Below are positions 16,933 to 27,668 of a stretch of 64,000 nt of DNA, piece after piece. The translations under genes were made by a program, and so were the position numbers. This DNA comes from Helicobacteraceae bacterium (GTDB lineage: Bacteria; Campylobacterota; Campylobacteria; Campylobacterales; SZUA-545). The stretch is taken from assembly GCA_031275395.1 (NCBI GenBank), contig JAISOU010000042.1:1-64000 (forward strand). Reading direction: 5' to 3'. Position 1 is the first letter of the stretch, and the number at the start of each line of letters is the position of its first letter. The notes beneath the pieces were generated by a model. The model did no database searches. It was not told the DNA's origin and was given only the letters and a program-made list of their open reading frames with translations.

Positions 16933-18822
16933 ATGAGCAAGGTTATAGGTATCGACTTAGGCACGACCAATTCGTGCATGGGCGTTTTTGAGGCGGGAGA
17001 GGTCAAAATTATCCCAAATAAAGAGGGCAAAAACACTACGCCTAGCATCGTGGCTTTCACGGATAAGGGCGAAACGCTTGTAGGCGACAGCGCAAAACGT
17101 CAAGCGATCACTAATCCAAAAAAGACGATCTATTCGATCAAGCGGATTATGGGCTTGATGATGAACGAACAGAACGCTAAAAGCGCGCAAGCCAAAGTTA
17201 GTTATAGCATCGTCGATAAAGGGGGCGCGTGCGCGATAGATATAGAGGGCAAAATCTATACGCCGCAGGAGATTTCCGCAAAAGTGTTGATGAAGCTAAA
17301 AAAAGACGCGGAGGAGTTTTTGGGCGGGACGGTTACCGACGCTGTGATCACCGTACCCGCGTATTTTAACGACGCGCAACGCAAAGCGACCAAAGAGGCG
17401 GGCGTGATCGCGGGGTTAAACGTTTTGCGTATTATCAACGAACCGACCGCCGCGTCGCTCGCTTACGGTTTGGAAAAGCAAAAAGCGGAAAAAATCCTCG
17501 TTTATGATTTAGGCGGCGGCACTTTCGACGTTACCGTGCTTGACGTGGGCGATGGCGTGTTTGAGGCGTTATCCACAGACGGCAACGCGTTTTTGGGCGG
17601 CGACGATTTTGACAACCGCGTTATCGACTGGCTCGCCGAGGAGTTCAAAAAGGACAACGGAATCGATCTTAAAGCGGATAAAATGGCGTTGCAACGTCTA
17701 AAAGAAGCCGCCGAAAACGCTAAAAAAGAGCTTTCCAGCTCGACGGAAACCGAGATCAATTTGCCGTTTATTACCGCGGACGCGACCGGTCCTAAACACC
17801 TTGTCGTCAAACTCACCCGCGCCAAATTCGAGTCTATGATCGACGATCAAATCGCCGAAACGCTTTCGCACGTAAAAACCGCTCTAAAAGACGCGGGGGT
17901 GGGCAAAGAGGCGATCAACGAAGTCGTTATGGTAGGCGGCTCGACGCGTATCCCCAAAGTGCAAGAGGCGGTTAAAAACTTCTTCGGCAAAGAGCTTCAC
18001 AAAGGGGTTAATCCCGACGAGGTTGTAGCGGCGGGCGCGGCGATTCAAGGCGGCGTCTTGCGCGGGGACGTTAAAGACGTGCTATTGCTAGACGTTACTC
18101 CCCTATCGCTAGGCATTGAAACGCTCGGCGGCGTGATGACAAAACTGATCGAGAAAGGCACTACGATTCCCATTAAAAAATCGCAGGTTTTCTCTACCGC
18201 CGAAGACAACCAGCCAGCCGTGAGTATTCACGTGCTGCAAGGCGAACGGGAGTTTTCGCGCGATAACAAATCGTTAGGAATGTTCGAGCTTTCGGGTATT
18301 CCCAGCGCTCCTCGCGGCGTGCCGCAGATCGAGGTTACGTTTGATATAGACGCAAACGGTATTTTGAACGTAAGCGCCAAAGATAAAGGAACGGGCAAAG
18401 AGAACAAAATTACGATCAGCGGATCTTCCGGTCTAAGCGACGACGAGATCAACCGAATGGTTAAAGAGGCGGAGGCGCACAAAGAGGAGGACAAACGACG
18501 CAAAGAGCTTGTCGAGGCGCGCAACCAAGCCGATTCGCTAATCTACCAAACCGAAAAAACGCTGAAAGAAAACGAAGCCGCGATTAGCGCGGAGGATAAA
18601 GGCAAGATCGAAACGGCGATCGCCAATCTCAAAGAAACGCTCGGTAAAGACGGCGCGTCTAAAGAGGAGATCGAAGCGAAGTTAAAGGCTCTTACCGAAG
18701 CGAGCCATAAACTTGCCGAAGCGATGTATAAAAAACAATCGACCGAACAAAGCGGCGACGCAAGCGGCAATCAAGGCGGCAAACCCAAGCAAGACGACGT
18801 GATCGACGCGGAAGTCGAATGA
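16933..18822 (+). CDS. dnaK: Chaperone DnaK (Hsp70)
   Basis: 629 aa, full length. ATPase-domain signatures are [33 protein letters not shown] and [15 protein letters not shown]. The substrate domain contains [19 protein letters not shown]. The C-terminal tail ends DDVIDAEVE, close to the standard EEV-type end. An AAAGGAG site precedes the ATG. Third gene of the HrcA-regulated operon and works with GrpE; dnaJ is not in this window. Confidence 0.98.
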   Translation: MSKVIGIDLGTTNSCMGVFEAGEVKIIPNKEGKNTTPSIVAFTDKGETLVGDSAKRQAITNPKKTIYSIKRIMGLMMNEQNAKSAQAKVSYSIVDKGGACAIDIEGKIYTPQEISAKVLMKLKKDAEEFLGGTVTDAVITVPAYFNDAQRKATKEAGVIAGLNVLRIINEPTAASLAYGLEKQKAEKILVYDLGGGTFDVTVLDVGDGVFEALSTDGNAFLGGDDFDNRVIDWLAEEFKKDNGIDLKADKMALQRLKEAAENAKKELSSSTETEINLPFITADATGPKHLVVKLTRAKFESMIDDQIAETLSHVKTALKDAGVGKEAINEVVMVGGSTRIPKVQEAVKNFFGKELHKGVNPDEVVAAGAAIQGGVLRGDVKDVLLLDVTPLSLGIETLGGVMTKLIEKGTTIPIKKSQVFSTAEDNQPAVSIHVLQGEREFSRDNKSLGMFELSGIPSAPRGVPQIEVTFDIDANGILNVSAKDKGTGKENKITISGSSGLSDDEINRMVKEAEAHKEEDKRRKELVEARNQADSLIYQTEKTLKENEAAISAEDKGKIETAIANLKETLGKDGASKEEIEAKLKALTEASHKLAEAMYKKQSTEQSGDASGNQGGKPKQDDVIDAEVE

Positions 18823-18831
18823 TTTTTGCTT

Positions 18832-18864
18832 GATCTTTACATAGCCGCGACAAAGATCGGCTTT
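18832..18864 (+). terminator. Weak terminator after dnaK
   Basis: The inverted repeat GATCTTT...AAAGATC (18832-18838 and 18852-18858) with a 13-base loop is followed by a short CTTTTA. It is a plausible but weak intrinsic terminator. Confidence 0.35.
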
Positions 18865-18950
18865 TAGCGCGTTCAAACGCGGTATCATCGTCGCTAACAA
18901 ACGTCTTCGCCTACGCGAGCGGGGGCGTTTGGATCAAATAAAGGACGTTT

Positions 18951-19220
18951 ATGGAAATTAAAGCTTATTTTCGCCGCGAAGAGAGATACGAGGGGCTTCA
19001 GCTTGTTTATGGAGCCGACGAAACGGCAAAAAAAACGATATTAGACGCGATCGCCAAAACGCAAAGCGAAAGCGCCCTGCGCCCAAAGATAATGGAAAAT
19101 TGCGACATTACGCAGCCGGAAAAGTGCGCGATCTACCTAGAGTTTGAAGACGACTACGATCGCGAGGGCGGCGCTTTTTTTGAAAAACTATTAAAAACGC
19201 TCGGGATCTCTTGTAGCTAA
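18951..19220 (+). CDS. Small conserved-type cytoplasmic protein, unknown function
   Basis: 89 aa behind AAAGGACG. It is acidic, mixed alpha/beta, with no signal or membrane segment. Cysteines occur in MENCDITQPEKCAIYLEF and at the extreme end (GISCS), three in a short protein. I do not recognise a family. It is convergent with the adenylate cyclase gene downstream. Confidence 0.55.
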   Translation: MEIKAYFRREERYEGLQLVYGADETAKKTILDAIAKTQSESALRPKIMENCDITQPEKCAIYLEFEDDYDREGGAFFEKLLKTLGISCS

Positions 19221-19242
19221 CGCGCTAACTCTCCGCGCCCTA

Positions 19243-21453
19243 TTACTTTTCGATTAGGTTATCTATGCCCTCGTCCCACGCCCGATCGGTAGGGGGATTT
19301 AATAGATACGCTTGAGCGCGATTGGCGTAGAGTTTGGCGACTAGATCGCGATTGTTCTCCAGATAGAGCGCGTTAAATATCTCGAGCGCTTTTGAAAAAT
19401 CGCGTTTTTCATAGCGTTCTAAGCCCCGATCCCATTCGGTTAGCGCCGCTTCCAACGAAGGCGCGGCGTTTTTGCGCAAGTCCCACAGCTCGTATAAACG
19501 CAGGGGCGTATTCACCCCGACTACTCGCGCTCTGCTTAAACGCCTAGCGATAAACTCGTCGCCAATTTTATCCTTCGTATATTCGCTGATCAATACGCCG
19601 CTAGTGTCGTACTGTTTATTTACCCCCTCTAAACGCGCCGCGAGATTAACCGCGTTTCCCATAATGGTATAGTTCATCTTTCTTGGCGTTCCCATATTGC
19701 CCACCACCATAGCGCCCGTATTTACGCCTATTCGGGTGTATAGCGGCGTAGGGTTGCCGCGCAAAACGCCTTTTCTTTCCAGCGCGTCGATCGCCTCTTG
19801 CGGGATCAATCCCCGCTTTATCGCTTCGTCGTTGATTCGCCGCTCGGCTTTTTTCATCTCGATCGCGGCTTTGCAGGCTAAAGCGGCGTGATCGGCGACG
19901 TAGATCGGAGCGCCGAAAAAGGCGATAATCGCGTCGCCCTCGTATTTGTCGATCGCGCCCTGATGGTCTAAAATAATATCGCTCATAACGGTTAAGTAGT
20001 AGTTAAGCAGTTCCACCAACTTTGAAGGGCTTTTAAGCGCCTCGGATATAGTGGAAAAACCGCGAATATCGGTAAAAATCGCGGTCATTTCGCGCTCCTC
20101 GCCGCCCAATTTTAGTTTAGCGGGATCGGCAATCAGAGCTTCGATCACGGCGGGGCTTAGATATTGGCTGAACGCCGATTTGATAAAGCGTTTTTGCCCG
20201 TATTCGACCGCGTAATTGTAAAGCGACGCGGCGAGAAAGGCTACCAGCGCTCCCGCGATCGGCGCGACGACAATCATCCAAAAACCCTGCGCGTAGAAAA
20301 ATCCGCTTAGTCCCGCCAAAGCCGCTAGTACCGCGACAAGCGCCGTTACGCTTAAATAAACTCGACTTACGTAGAGCGTCGTAAAAGCGCTTAGAGAGAT
20401 CGCCAAAAATAGGGTTAGGATATTCGCCCAAAGGGAAAACTCAACGATAAAATCGTTTGAAAGAATGTTGTCCAACATAGTAACGTGCATTCCGACGCCC
20501 GGATAGGCCGACGAGATCGGGGAGGCGAAAATATCATACAGACCCGGGGCGTAAAATCCGAAAAAAACGTATTTGCCCTCAAAATCGTCTGGCGGTAAAA
20601 GCGCTTCGCCGCCCGTAGCCAGCGCGTCGGAGCTTCGCAAAATATCGGCGGCGCTATACGGAATATATCGGTTCAAATCCCCTTTGAAACGTAAAAGAAT
20701 CGCTCCGTTACGATCGACGGGTATTTTGCGCTCGCCCCACTCGATAAAACGATCGTCGGCGCGAACAAGTTTTGCCTCCTCGCCAGCCGCAATCAAAGAG
20801 GCGGCGGCTAAACTTGGGATCGCCTTATCTTCAAAGCGGGCGAACAGCTTATAGCGGCGAAATACTCCGTCGGAATCAGCTCTGCCCGTTACGCTTCCTA
20901 TGACTCGCGCCGCGCTATGAAGGCTTTTTATCGGAAACTGCGCGTCCGGCGGCAACTGATTGTCGTTAATATGATCTTCGGTTTCAAAGTCGCCCAAAAA
21001 GGGTTTGCTTAACGATTTGGAAACTTCGCCGCCGCCAAAAAACGCCGCGTGAACCGCGCCGCCAAAATCCCCGCTCGATTTAACAAAAATATCGTCGTCC
21101 CCGATCCCGTAAGCGGACGACTCCGAAAACAGCACGTCGAAGGCGATCGCTTTGGCGTTTGCTACCTTCATATAATCGACGATCTGCGCGTAAGCCTTTC
21201 TAGGCCAAGGCCAAGACCAACCGCGCTCTTTCTTAGCCCAATCGATGCTCGCCTGATCCAGCAAAACGACTACGACGTCGTCGGAAGGTTTAGACGAGGG
21301 GGCAAAAAGATTAACGCGCAGATCGTAGGTTTTGTATTCTAAAAAGTTAAAAAGCCCCGTTAGCGAAGCTAGAGCGCAAACGGCGAAAACCGCCGCCGCG
21401 ATCAGTAGCGCGGCGACGGACTTTTTGCGGTTTTTTAAGCGCGGGGCGATCAC
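19243..21453 (-). CDS. CHASE2-domain class III adenylate/guanylate cyclase
   Basis: 736 aa. An N-terminal membrane helix is followed by an extracytoplasmic CHASE2 sensor (VVVVLLDQASIDWAKKERGW, then RKAYAQIVDYM). Three membrane helices (about residues 345-415) lead to a class III cyclase domain: MTAIFTDIRGFSTISEAL with the first metal aspartate, YEGDAIIAFFGAP with the second, and NYTIMGNAVNLAARLEG. A short TPR-like tail follows. It makes cAMP or cGMP in response to an unknown external signal. The stop of the M48 protease gene overlaps its start. A cyclic-nucleotide-binding protein is encoded at 31587-32177. Confidence 0.88.
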   Translation of the reverse strand: MIAPRLKNRKKSVAALLIAAAVFAVCALASLTGLFNFLEYKTYDLRVNLFAPSSKPSDDVVVVLLDQASIDWAKKERGWSWPWPRKAYAQIVDYMKVANAKAIAFDVLFSESSAYGIGDDDIFVKSSGDFGGAVHAAFFGGGEVSKSLSKPFLGDFETEDHINDNQLPPDAQFPIKSLHSAARVIGSVTGRADSDGVFRRYKLFARFEDKAIPSLAAASLIAAGEEAKLVRADDRFIEWGERKIPVDRNGAILLRFKGDLNRYIPYSAADILRSSDALATGGEALLPPDDFEGKYVFFGFYAPGLYDIFASPISSAYPGVGMHVTMLDNILSNDFIVEFSLWANILTLFLAISLSAFTTLYVSRVYLSVTALVAVLAALAGLSGFFYAQGFWMIVVAPIAGALVAFLAASLYNYAVEYGQKRFIKSAFSQYLSPAVIEALIADPAKLKLGGEEREMTAIFTDIRGFSTISEALKSPSKLVELLNYYLTVMSDIILDHQGAIDKYEGDAIIAFFGAPIYVADHAALACKAAIEMKKAERRINDEAIKRGLIPQEAIDALERKGVLRGNPTPLYTRIGVNTGAMVVGNMGTPRKMNYTIMGNAVNLAARLEGVNKQYDTSGVLISEYTKDKIGDEFIARRLSRARVVGVNTPLRLYELWDLRKNAAPSLEAALTEWDRGLERYEKRDFSKALEIFNALYLENNRDLVAKLYANRAQAYLLNPPTDRAWDEGIDNLIEK

Positions 21454-22349
21454 TTTTTCAACGTCGCGTTATAACGAGGCGTTCTCGCGCTTTGCGTATT
21501 GACGGAAGGATATTTGCTCAAATCTTTCTGAACGTTTTCAATGCGATCTTGCGGAGCGGGATGAGTTTTGTTGAAACCGCCGGATCGAGCGGCTTGATTT
21601 TTTTGCAACGCTTTTAGCATTGTAACAATACTCGAAGGCTCGTATCCCGCGTCGGCTAAGAGCGAAAGCGCCTTATTGTCCGCTTCAAACTCCTGCGAGC
21701 GCGAATAGCCGTTATTAACCAAAGTCGTAACTATGTCGCCGATCGCGCCGCCAAAAGCGTCCGTTAGTTTGCCTAAATCTTTGCCGTCGCCCGCCGCGCT
21801 CGCGGCTGAAAGACCCGTTACGGCGGCGGCTTGAGTAATTCGGCTTGTCTTGATTGCGTTAAGGCTGTGTTGAAGCTGAATATGCGCTATTTCGTGGGCG
21901 ATAACCGACGCGAGAGTATCCTCCGATTTGGCGCTCTCCAGAAGCCCCCGCGTGATCAGAATATGACCGCCGGACGTGGCGAAGGCGTTGATTTCAAGGC
22001 TATCGAGAATCGCGACGCGATATCCGTTGTAAATCTCGGGTTTTTCGGAATTAACCGTTATAGCGGCGCATATCTTGTTAAGATACGCGGTTAGTTGCGG
22101 TGCGTCTTTGTAGAGTTTGTATTTACTCAGGATCGTAGCGCCAACCGCTCTGCCGATATAGTATTCTTGCTCGGGAGTAATATATTCGGCGGCTTTGCCG
22201 ATAGCTTCGCCCGATTTTTGCAAAGCGCTAGCGATTTTCGGATCGCTCGCAAAAATGGAGCTTGTCTGCATCGCTTTGCCTACGGCGGAACAAGATAAGA
22301 TCATCGCGGATAAAAGGGTTAAAACGAGTGCGTAACTTAGCGTTTTCAT
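21450..22349 (-). CDS. M48-family zinc metalloprotease, putative lipoprotein
   Basis: 299 aa. The N-terminus ALVLTLLSAMILSCSAVGK has a lipobox (ILSC). The zinc motif is VIAHEIAHIQLQHS (HExxH) and the third ligand glutamate is in SQEFEADNKAL, as in BepA/LoiP-type M48 proteases that act on outer-membrane proteins. A C-terminal FNKTHPAPQDRIENVQ is typical. It lies between the SH3 gene (four-base overlap upstream) and the cyclase gene (four-base overlap downstream). Confidence 0.88.
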   Translation of the reverse strand: MKTLSYALVLTLLSAMILSCSAVGKAMQTSSIFASDPKIASALQKSGEAIGKAAEYITPEQEYYIGRAVGATILSKYKLYKDAPQLTAYLNKICAAITVNSEKPEIYNGYRVAILDSLEINAFATSGGHILITRGLLESAKSEDTLASVIAHEIAHIQLQHSLNAIKTSRITQAAAVTGLSAASAAGDGKDLGKLTDAFGGAIGDIVTTLVNNGYSRSQEFEADNKALSLLADAGYEPSSIVTMLKALQKNQAARSGGFNKTHPAPQDRIENVQKDLSKYPSVNTQSARTPRYNATLKK

Positions 22350-22816
22350 CGTTTATTTCCTTTTGCTAAACGCCCTTCGTTCAGAAAGGTAAGCAGTTGA
22401 TTATTTGGAACGGACACGGATTCGATCGCGTCTATATCCTTGTAGTTCAGATCGCTTTTTTGCTTTTTATAGGCGTTTTCTACCTCCTGATCAAACCCTT
22501 TGCCCGCCAGCGCCAGCTCTTGCGCGCTCGCCCCCGTAGCGCTCGAGGCGATAATGCGCTTCGAGGTTAGATCGGCGGACGAAAGCCAACCGCTTAAAGC
22601 GGCGTTTGAAGCCGATCTAACCTGCGTCCATTTGCCGTCCTCCTGCAACGCCGTTACCGTTTCGCCGTAAGATAACGCGCCTTTTTTTCTCGCAAAGAAA
22701 GATGCGGAAACTCTAAGCTCCGCTTTTTTTACGGCGACATACATCGTTTTTTTGACCGAAGGAGCGGCGTATAAAACCGCCGCGCCTAACGTCAGAGCAA
22801 TGAGCGCTCGCTTCAT
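22346..22816 (-). CDS. Exported SH3-domain protein
   Basis: 156 aa. A signal peptide (ALIALTLGAAVLYAAPS) is followed by a bacterial SH3-like fold: MYVAVKKAELRVSASFFARK, ETVTALQEDGKWTQVRS, GWLSSADLTSK. SH3b domains bind cell-wall peptides. The C-terminal helical segment is unassigned. AGGAGG lies before the start. It heads the operon with the M48 protease and the cyclase. Confidence 0.75.
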   Translation of the reverse strand: MKRALIALTLGAAVLYAAPSVKKTMYVAVKKAELRVSASFFARKKGALSYGETVTALQEDGKWTQVRSASNAALSGWLSSADLTSKRIIASSATGASAQELALAGKGFDQEVENAYKKQKSDLNYKDIDAIESVSVPNNQLLTFLNEGRLAKGNKR

Positions 22817-22889
22817 TTGATCCTCCTTAGTTTTCGTTATGATACATAAAGATATATTTGCGAAAAACGGCGATCGGCGCGCTCTTTGT

Positions 22890-25355
22890 CTAACGCGACG
22901 CGCTAAGCTCCTCTACGATCTCTTTTTGATCGGCGCAAAACCGACCCGTTTTTTCGATCAAAAACAGATTGTTTGCGCGGCGTTTAATCGTGGCGATTTT
23001 TGCGGCGGCAATATCGATTCCGCGCCGATCGAAAATATCGATCACAAACGCCATCAGACCTTGCTGATCGGGAGCGTCTAAACTCATTCGCGCATAGGTT
23101 GGCGAATGATCGCAATCGATCTCTATCTCCTTTTTCTTAATAGTCGGGCGGGCGTATTTCATAGCGCGGCTCATATCCAGCGCGTTTTCGACTAATTCCG
23201 CCAACGTTCCTATCGCTTCGTCAAGCGGTTTGCGAAAGAACATTCTAAACATTTTCGCGCCGTCGAATAGCTTAAATATATCCATCGCGCCTAAATCCAG
23301 CCACGCGAGTTTGCCAAGCGCCCAGCCAAGATTAAACGGCGCTTTACTGATAACCTCTAGCGTTAGCGACGGAGAGCTAACGGCGCTAAAACTAACGCGA
23401 TCGGTCGCGGCGGCGCGTTTGGAAAACTCTACGATTTCAGCGGGTTTATATTTAAGAAAAAAAAGCGTGGAATCCACGCCCAATATCCGCCTTTGCAAAC
23501 GCGGTTCTAGCGACGTAAAACCTTCGTAGGATAAAAGCTGTTTTTCTTTGCGAAGGCGCGTCGCCGCTTCGCCGATCTGCTCGTTTTTATCCAACGCGGC
23601 GATCGCCCTAAAATAGAGATCGCGCAAAAGCTCGGCGGCAAACGGCGTATAAACGCCCGACGCGACGGCGCTCATATCGCAAACGGTTAAAAGATATAGC
23701 GCCGTTACCAACGATTTAGCGCCTAGTTGCGAGGCGAACGCAAACACGACGCGATCGCTATAAATATCGCGCGATCTGGCGACGGCGTTCATCAAAGTAT
23801 GAGCGCGGATCAGAAGCGCCCCGCGTTCGGTTAGATCGGCGCGAAAATCGAGCGCTTTGGCAAATTTGCGAAATCTAAGCGCGCCCGCTTCGCTATGATC
23901 GCGCATACCTCCCTTTCCGCAATCGTGCAAAAGAGCCACTAAACGAAGCAACGCCTGCTCCTCGTCGCTAAGCGTTAAAAAAAGTTCGCGCAGATCGCCC
24001 TCTAATAAACACATATTTTTCAGCGTTAAAATCGAATGTTCATCGACGGGGCGGGTGTGATAACCGTCGAATTGCGCTAGATTGATCGTCCCTTTAAGCG
24101 GAGGCAAAAGCGTTTCCAGCCGATCGGCAAGATCGAAAACGGTTACGATTTTATAGCAATCGGGGCGATCAAAAATCGCTCGGATCATTCGCCTCATAGA
24201 CGATCCTAGACGTATATTTTCCGCTCGGCGCAACGCCATAACAAACGAAATATCATAATCGCCGTCGATCGGCGACTGGATAGCCTGCCGCGTCAAATCT
24301 ATAAGCGTTTCTCGGCGCTCGTCAAAGGGAGCCGCGATCGCGTTTATAGCGGTATTGTCGCGGCGCGTCAATTTTGCCAGATAGTATTCGCAGTGGCGGC
24401 TGATCGTTTTAAGAGAGGCAAGGACTTTTTGCAGAAAAAATCTTTCGGCTTTGCGCGTCTTTGTATCGCTAAAACCTAAATAGATCGCAACCTCTCTTTG
24501 ACGCTCTAAAATAAGCGCGTCCGATCGCTTTTTCGTAAATAAATGCAAAGCGATTCTAACGCGAAAAAGCGATTCTAGCGCTTGGTGAAACTCTCTGTAA
24601 TCCTCTTCGCCGATAATCGAGCCGACCAAATCTTTTGTAGAGGAAACGCCGTAAAGCGCTTTTGCGATCCAAAAAAGCGCGTCTGAGTCGCGCAAACCGC
24701 CCGCGCACTCTTTTATATCAGGTTCCATCACGATCGGATTTTTTGCGCGGCGGGCGCGATACTCTTCTAGCTTTTGCGATATGTAGTTTTCCTGATCGTT
24801 CAAACGGATTTTTTTTAACTTGGTTTCAATCTCTACCCACAATATCCGCGATCCGTAAAAAAACCTTCCCTCTAACATAGCGGTTTTAATCGTAATATCG
24901 CCGTTTGCCGCCTCTTCAAGCTCGCCAATCTCATGGACTCTATGTCCCAAATGAAATCCGGAATCCCACGCAAGATATAAAATACGTTCTACTAACGGCT
25001 TTATGTTGTATCCGTGCGTATGTTTATAAACAATCATCAGATCAATATCCGAATATGGCGCGCACTGCTCCCTGCCAAAACTTCCTAACGCTACAAAAGC
25101 GATCGGAATCGCGCTAAAAGGCGGCGCGTAATCGCCAAAATGCCCGCGCAAAACATAGCGGTAAAAATAGGCTATAAACTCCTCGATCGCCCTTGCGTGT
25201 TGCACCAAAAAAGCTCGCGGGTGCGAGGGCGAAAAGCGCTCGATCAGCGTTTCGTAATAGGCGGTTTTTTCCTCTTTGAACAGCTTGGAAACGGCGAAAT
25301 CTTCCGCTTTTTGCTCAATCAGATTTTCTAATTTTTCCGCAAAGCCCGCTTGCAA
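22890..25355 (-). CDS. glnD: [Protein-PII] uridylyltransferase GlnD
   Basis: 821 aa. The nucleotidyltransferase domain has GSFGREQCAPYSDIDLMIVY (GS...DxD). The HD domain has LVALLHDCGKGGMRDHSEAG. The C-terminus has an ACT domain (YARMSLDAPDQQGLMAFVID). GlnD senses glutamine and uridylylates or deuridylylates PII. I see only one clear ACT domain at the C-terminus (about residues 750-815). A small secreted-peptide gene lies just upstream on the same strand. Confidence 0.9.
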   Translation of the reverse strand: MQAGFAEKLENLIEQKAEDFAVSKLFKEEKTAYYETLIERFSPSHPRAFLVQHARAIEEFIAYFYRYVLRGHFGDYAPPFSAIPIAFVALGSFGREQCAPYSDIDLMIVYKHTHGYNIKPLVERILYLAWDSGFHLGHRVHEIGELEEAANGDITIKTAMLEGRFFYGSRILWVEIETKLKKIRLNDQENYISQKLEEYRARRAKNPIVMEPDIKECAGGLRDSDALFWIAKALYGVSSTKDLVGSIIGEEDYREFHQALESLFRVRIALHLFTKKRSDALILERQREVAIYLGFSDTKTRKAERFFLQKVLASLKTISRHCEYYLAKLTRRDNTAINAIAAPFDERRETLIDLTRQAIQSPIDGDYDISFVMALRRAENIRLGSSMRRMIRAIFDRPDCYKIVTVFDLADRLETLLPPLKGTINLAQFDGYHTRPVDEHSILTLKNMCLLEGDLRELFLTLSDEEQALLRLVALLHDCGKGGMRDHSEAGALRFRKFAKALDFRADLTERGALLIRAHTLMNAVARSRDIYSDRVVFAFASQLGAKSLVTALYLLTVCDMSAVASGVYTPFAAELLRDLYFRAIAALDKNEQIGEAATRLRKEKQLLSYEGFTSLEPRLQRRILGVDSTLFFLKYKPAEIVEFSKRAAATDRVSFSAVSSPSLTLEVISKAPFNLGWALGKLAWLDLGAMDIFKLFDGAKMFRMFFRKPLDEAIGTLAELVENALDMSRAMKYARPTIKKKEIEIDCDHSPTYARMSLDAPDQQGLMAFVIDIFDRRGIDIAAAKIATIKRRANNLFLIEKTGRFCADQKEIVEELSASR

Positions 25356-25367
25356 CTTTCTACTTTC

Positions 25368-25475
25368 TTAATCTCTTAAATTATTCTTCGGAATATTCAT
25401 AATCGGCAGTTTTGCCGCGTAAGCCGGCGTAAAACTAAACGCCGCAAACAAAATCGCTAAAATCGTCTTTTTCAA
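25368..25475 (-). CDS. 35-residue secreted peptide with a TTG start
   Basis: The frame begins at TTG 25475, seven bases after a strong AAAGGAG, and reads KKTILAILFAAFSFTPAYA, a complete signal peptide, then only about 15 residues (AKLPIMNIPKNNLRD) before TAA. It is upstream of glnD on the same strand. The ribosome binding site and signal sequence support a real product. Function unknown; it could also be the remnant front of a longer exported protein. Confidence 0.5.
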   Translation of the reverse strand: MKKTILAILFAAFSFTPAYAAKLPIMNIPKNNLRD

Positions 25476-25562
25476 GCCGATCTCCTTTATTTGGTAAAAT
25501 TACTACGTATTATAGCGTCGCGCCGTTACGATCGCGGCGCTAAAAATCGGGCAGGGAGAAAA

Positions 25563-26582
25563 ATGTTAGTCAAAGAGGCGCTTAAACTTTACGATCTAGA
25601 GCTGTTCGATCTGGGCAAAAGAGCCAATAAGATCAGACGCGAATATCACGGACGCAAGGTTTTTTACAACCGCAACCGCCATATCAATCCGACAAATATC
25701 TGCGTCGATCGCTGTCGTTTCTGCGGCTTTTCCGCGCACCGCAAAAATCCAAATCCATACGTTTTAAGCGCGGAGGAGATCGTTCAGACCGCGATCGACG
25801 CTAGAAAAAGGGGCGCGAAAGAGGTGCATATCGTAGGCGCTCACAATAAAAAACTTGGGCTTGAGTGGTATTTTGATACTTTTAAGGCGGTCAAAAACGC
25901 CGCAAGCGATATTCATCTAAAGGCTATGACCGCCGCGGAGGCCGAGTTTTTAGCGCGGACTTATAACCTAACTTTCGACGAGATTTTGGACAGAATGATT
26001 AAAAGCGGAGTCGATAGTATGCCCGGCGGCGGCGCGGAGATTTTTGACGAAACTTTGCGAAAAGAGATATGCGGCGGCAAGGTCAAATCCGCCGATTGGC
26101 TCTTAATACACGAATTGTGGCATAAGCGCGGGCGTAAAAGCAACGCCTCTATGCTTTTTGGACATATAGAAACCCGCGAGCATCGCGTCGATCATCTATT
26201 AAGACTTCGCGCTTTACAAGAAAAAACCGGCGGATTTAACGCCTTTATTCCGCTGCTGTATCAAACCAAAAACAACTTTTTGGATATAAAAAAACCGATC
26301 GACGCGGAAGAGATATTAAAAACGATCGCGATCTCAAGAATTATATTGGATAATATCCCGCATATTAAAGCCTATTGGGTAGGGCTGACGCTAAATCTTG
26401 CGCTAGTCGCTCAAGAGTTTGGCGCGGACGATATGGACGGCACGATCGAGCGCGAATCTATTAACAGCGCCGCAGGCGCGGCAAGCGCTAACGGAGTAAG
26501 CGAAAAACTAATGCGCGATCTGATTACAAACGCGGGCTTTACGCCGATCGAAAGAGATAGTATGTATAAAGAGATAGGCTAA
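25563..26582 (+). CDS. mqnE: Aminodeoxyfutalosine synthase MqnE
   Basis: Radical SAM enzyme of the futalosine menaquinone pathway, joining SAM-derived adenosine to 3-[(1-carboxyvinyl)oxy]benzoate. The cluster motif is CVDRCRFCGFSAH (CxxxCxxC). PGGGAEIFDETLRKEICGGK and YWVGLTLNLALVAQEFGADD match the MqnE/MqnC group. I chose ATG 25563, preceded by AGGGAG, over the open frame that begins 72 bases earlier, giving 339 aa. Menaquinone made this way would feed petABC. Confidence 0.92.
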   Translation: MLVKEALKLYDLELFDLGKRANKIRREYHGRKVFYNRNRHINPTNICVDRCRFCGFSAHRKNPNPYVLSAEEIVQTAIDARKRGAKEVHIVGAHNKKLGLEWYFDTFKAVKNAASDIHLKAMTAAEAEFLARTYNLTFDEILDRMIKSGVDSMPGGGAEIFDETLRKEICGGKVKSADWLLIHELWHKRGRKSNASMLFGHIETREHRVDHLLRLRALQEKTGGFNAFIPLLYQTKNNFLDIKKPIDAEEILKTIAISRIILDNIPHIKAYWVGLTLNLALVAQEFGADDMDGTIERESINSAAGAASANGVSEKLMRDLITNAGFTPIERDSMYKEIG

Positions 26583-26688
26583 ACGCCAAAGCGGATAAAC
26601 GACCTATCCATAAAAGCCTTTCAAACGCGCTTTTGCGTCGTTTGCGCAAAACGCGGGGCGAATTAAGGCAAAACTAAGGCGGTTTTGG

Positions 26689-26694
26689 TATAAT
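26689..26694 (+). promoter_or_regulatory. -10 box of the rpsL-rpsG-fusA operon
   Basis: A perfect TATAAT lies 77 bases before the rpsL ATG, in the gap after mqnE. A good -35 hexamer is absent, as is common in Campylobacterota. Confidence 0.55.
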
Positions 26695-26771
26695 CGCGCG
26701 CTTCATTTTCCCTTTACGGACGCGCCGAAGCAAATAATGATGGCGGCGTCTTGATTAACAAAAGGAGTTTT

Positions 26772-27179
26772 ATGCCAACCATTAACCAATTGGTTCGCAA
26801 GGGTCGTAAGAAGGCGATTATCAAATCGAAGTCGCCCGCGCTTGTAGAGTGTCCGCAAAGACGCGGCGTCTGCACGCGGGTATATACCACCACGCCTAAA
26901 AAGCCGAACTCGGCTCTGCGCAAAGTCGCCAAAGTGCGCCTGATGAGCGGTTTCGAGGTGATCAGCTACATTATGGGCGAAGGTCATAACCTGCAAGAAC
27001 ACGCCATCGTGTTAGTTCGCGGCGGGCGCGTAAAAGACCTGCCCGGGGTGAAATACCACATCGTTCGCGGAGCCGCCGATACGGCTGGCGTGGCGAAACG
27101 AACCGTTAGCCGTTCCAAATACGGCGCGAAACGTCCGAAGGCTGGCGCTCCCGCTCAAGCCGCGGGCAAGAAGAAATAG
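26772..27179 (+). CDS. rpsL: 30S ribosomal protein S12
   Basis: 135 aa beginning [14 protein letters not shown] behind AAAGGAG. The start at 26772 is chosen over the in-frame codon at 26751 because S12 begins [23 protein letters not shown] and the streptomycin-site loop [11 protein letters not shown] are intact. The usual lysine at the K43-type position (TPKKPN) is present. A proline/alanine-rich tail closes the protein. Confidence 0.98.
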   Translation: MPTINQLVRKGRKKAIIKSKSPALVECPQRRGVCTRVYTTTPKKPNSALRKVAKVRLMSGFEVISYIMGEGHNLQEHAIVLVRGGRVKDLPGVKYHIVRGAADTAGVAKRTVSRSKYGAKRPKAGAPAQAAGKKK

Positions 27180-27659
<480 letters not shown>

Positions 27660-27668
27660 GGAGAAAAA

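Noticed and set aside
20660-20690. A GGTTCAAATCCCC-like string suggesting a tRNA T-loop
   Set aside because: It lies inside the CHASE2-cyclase coding frame, and no acceptor stem or anticodon arm can be built around it. I found no tRNA or rRNA gene in the window.
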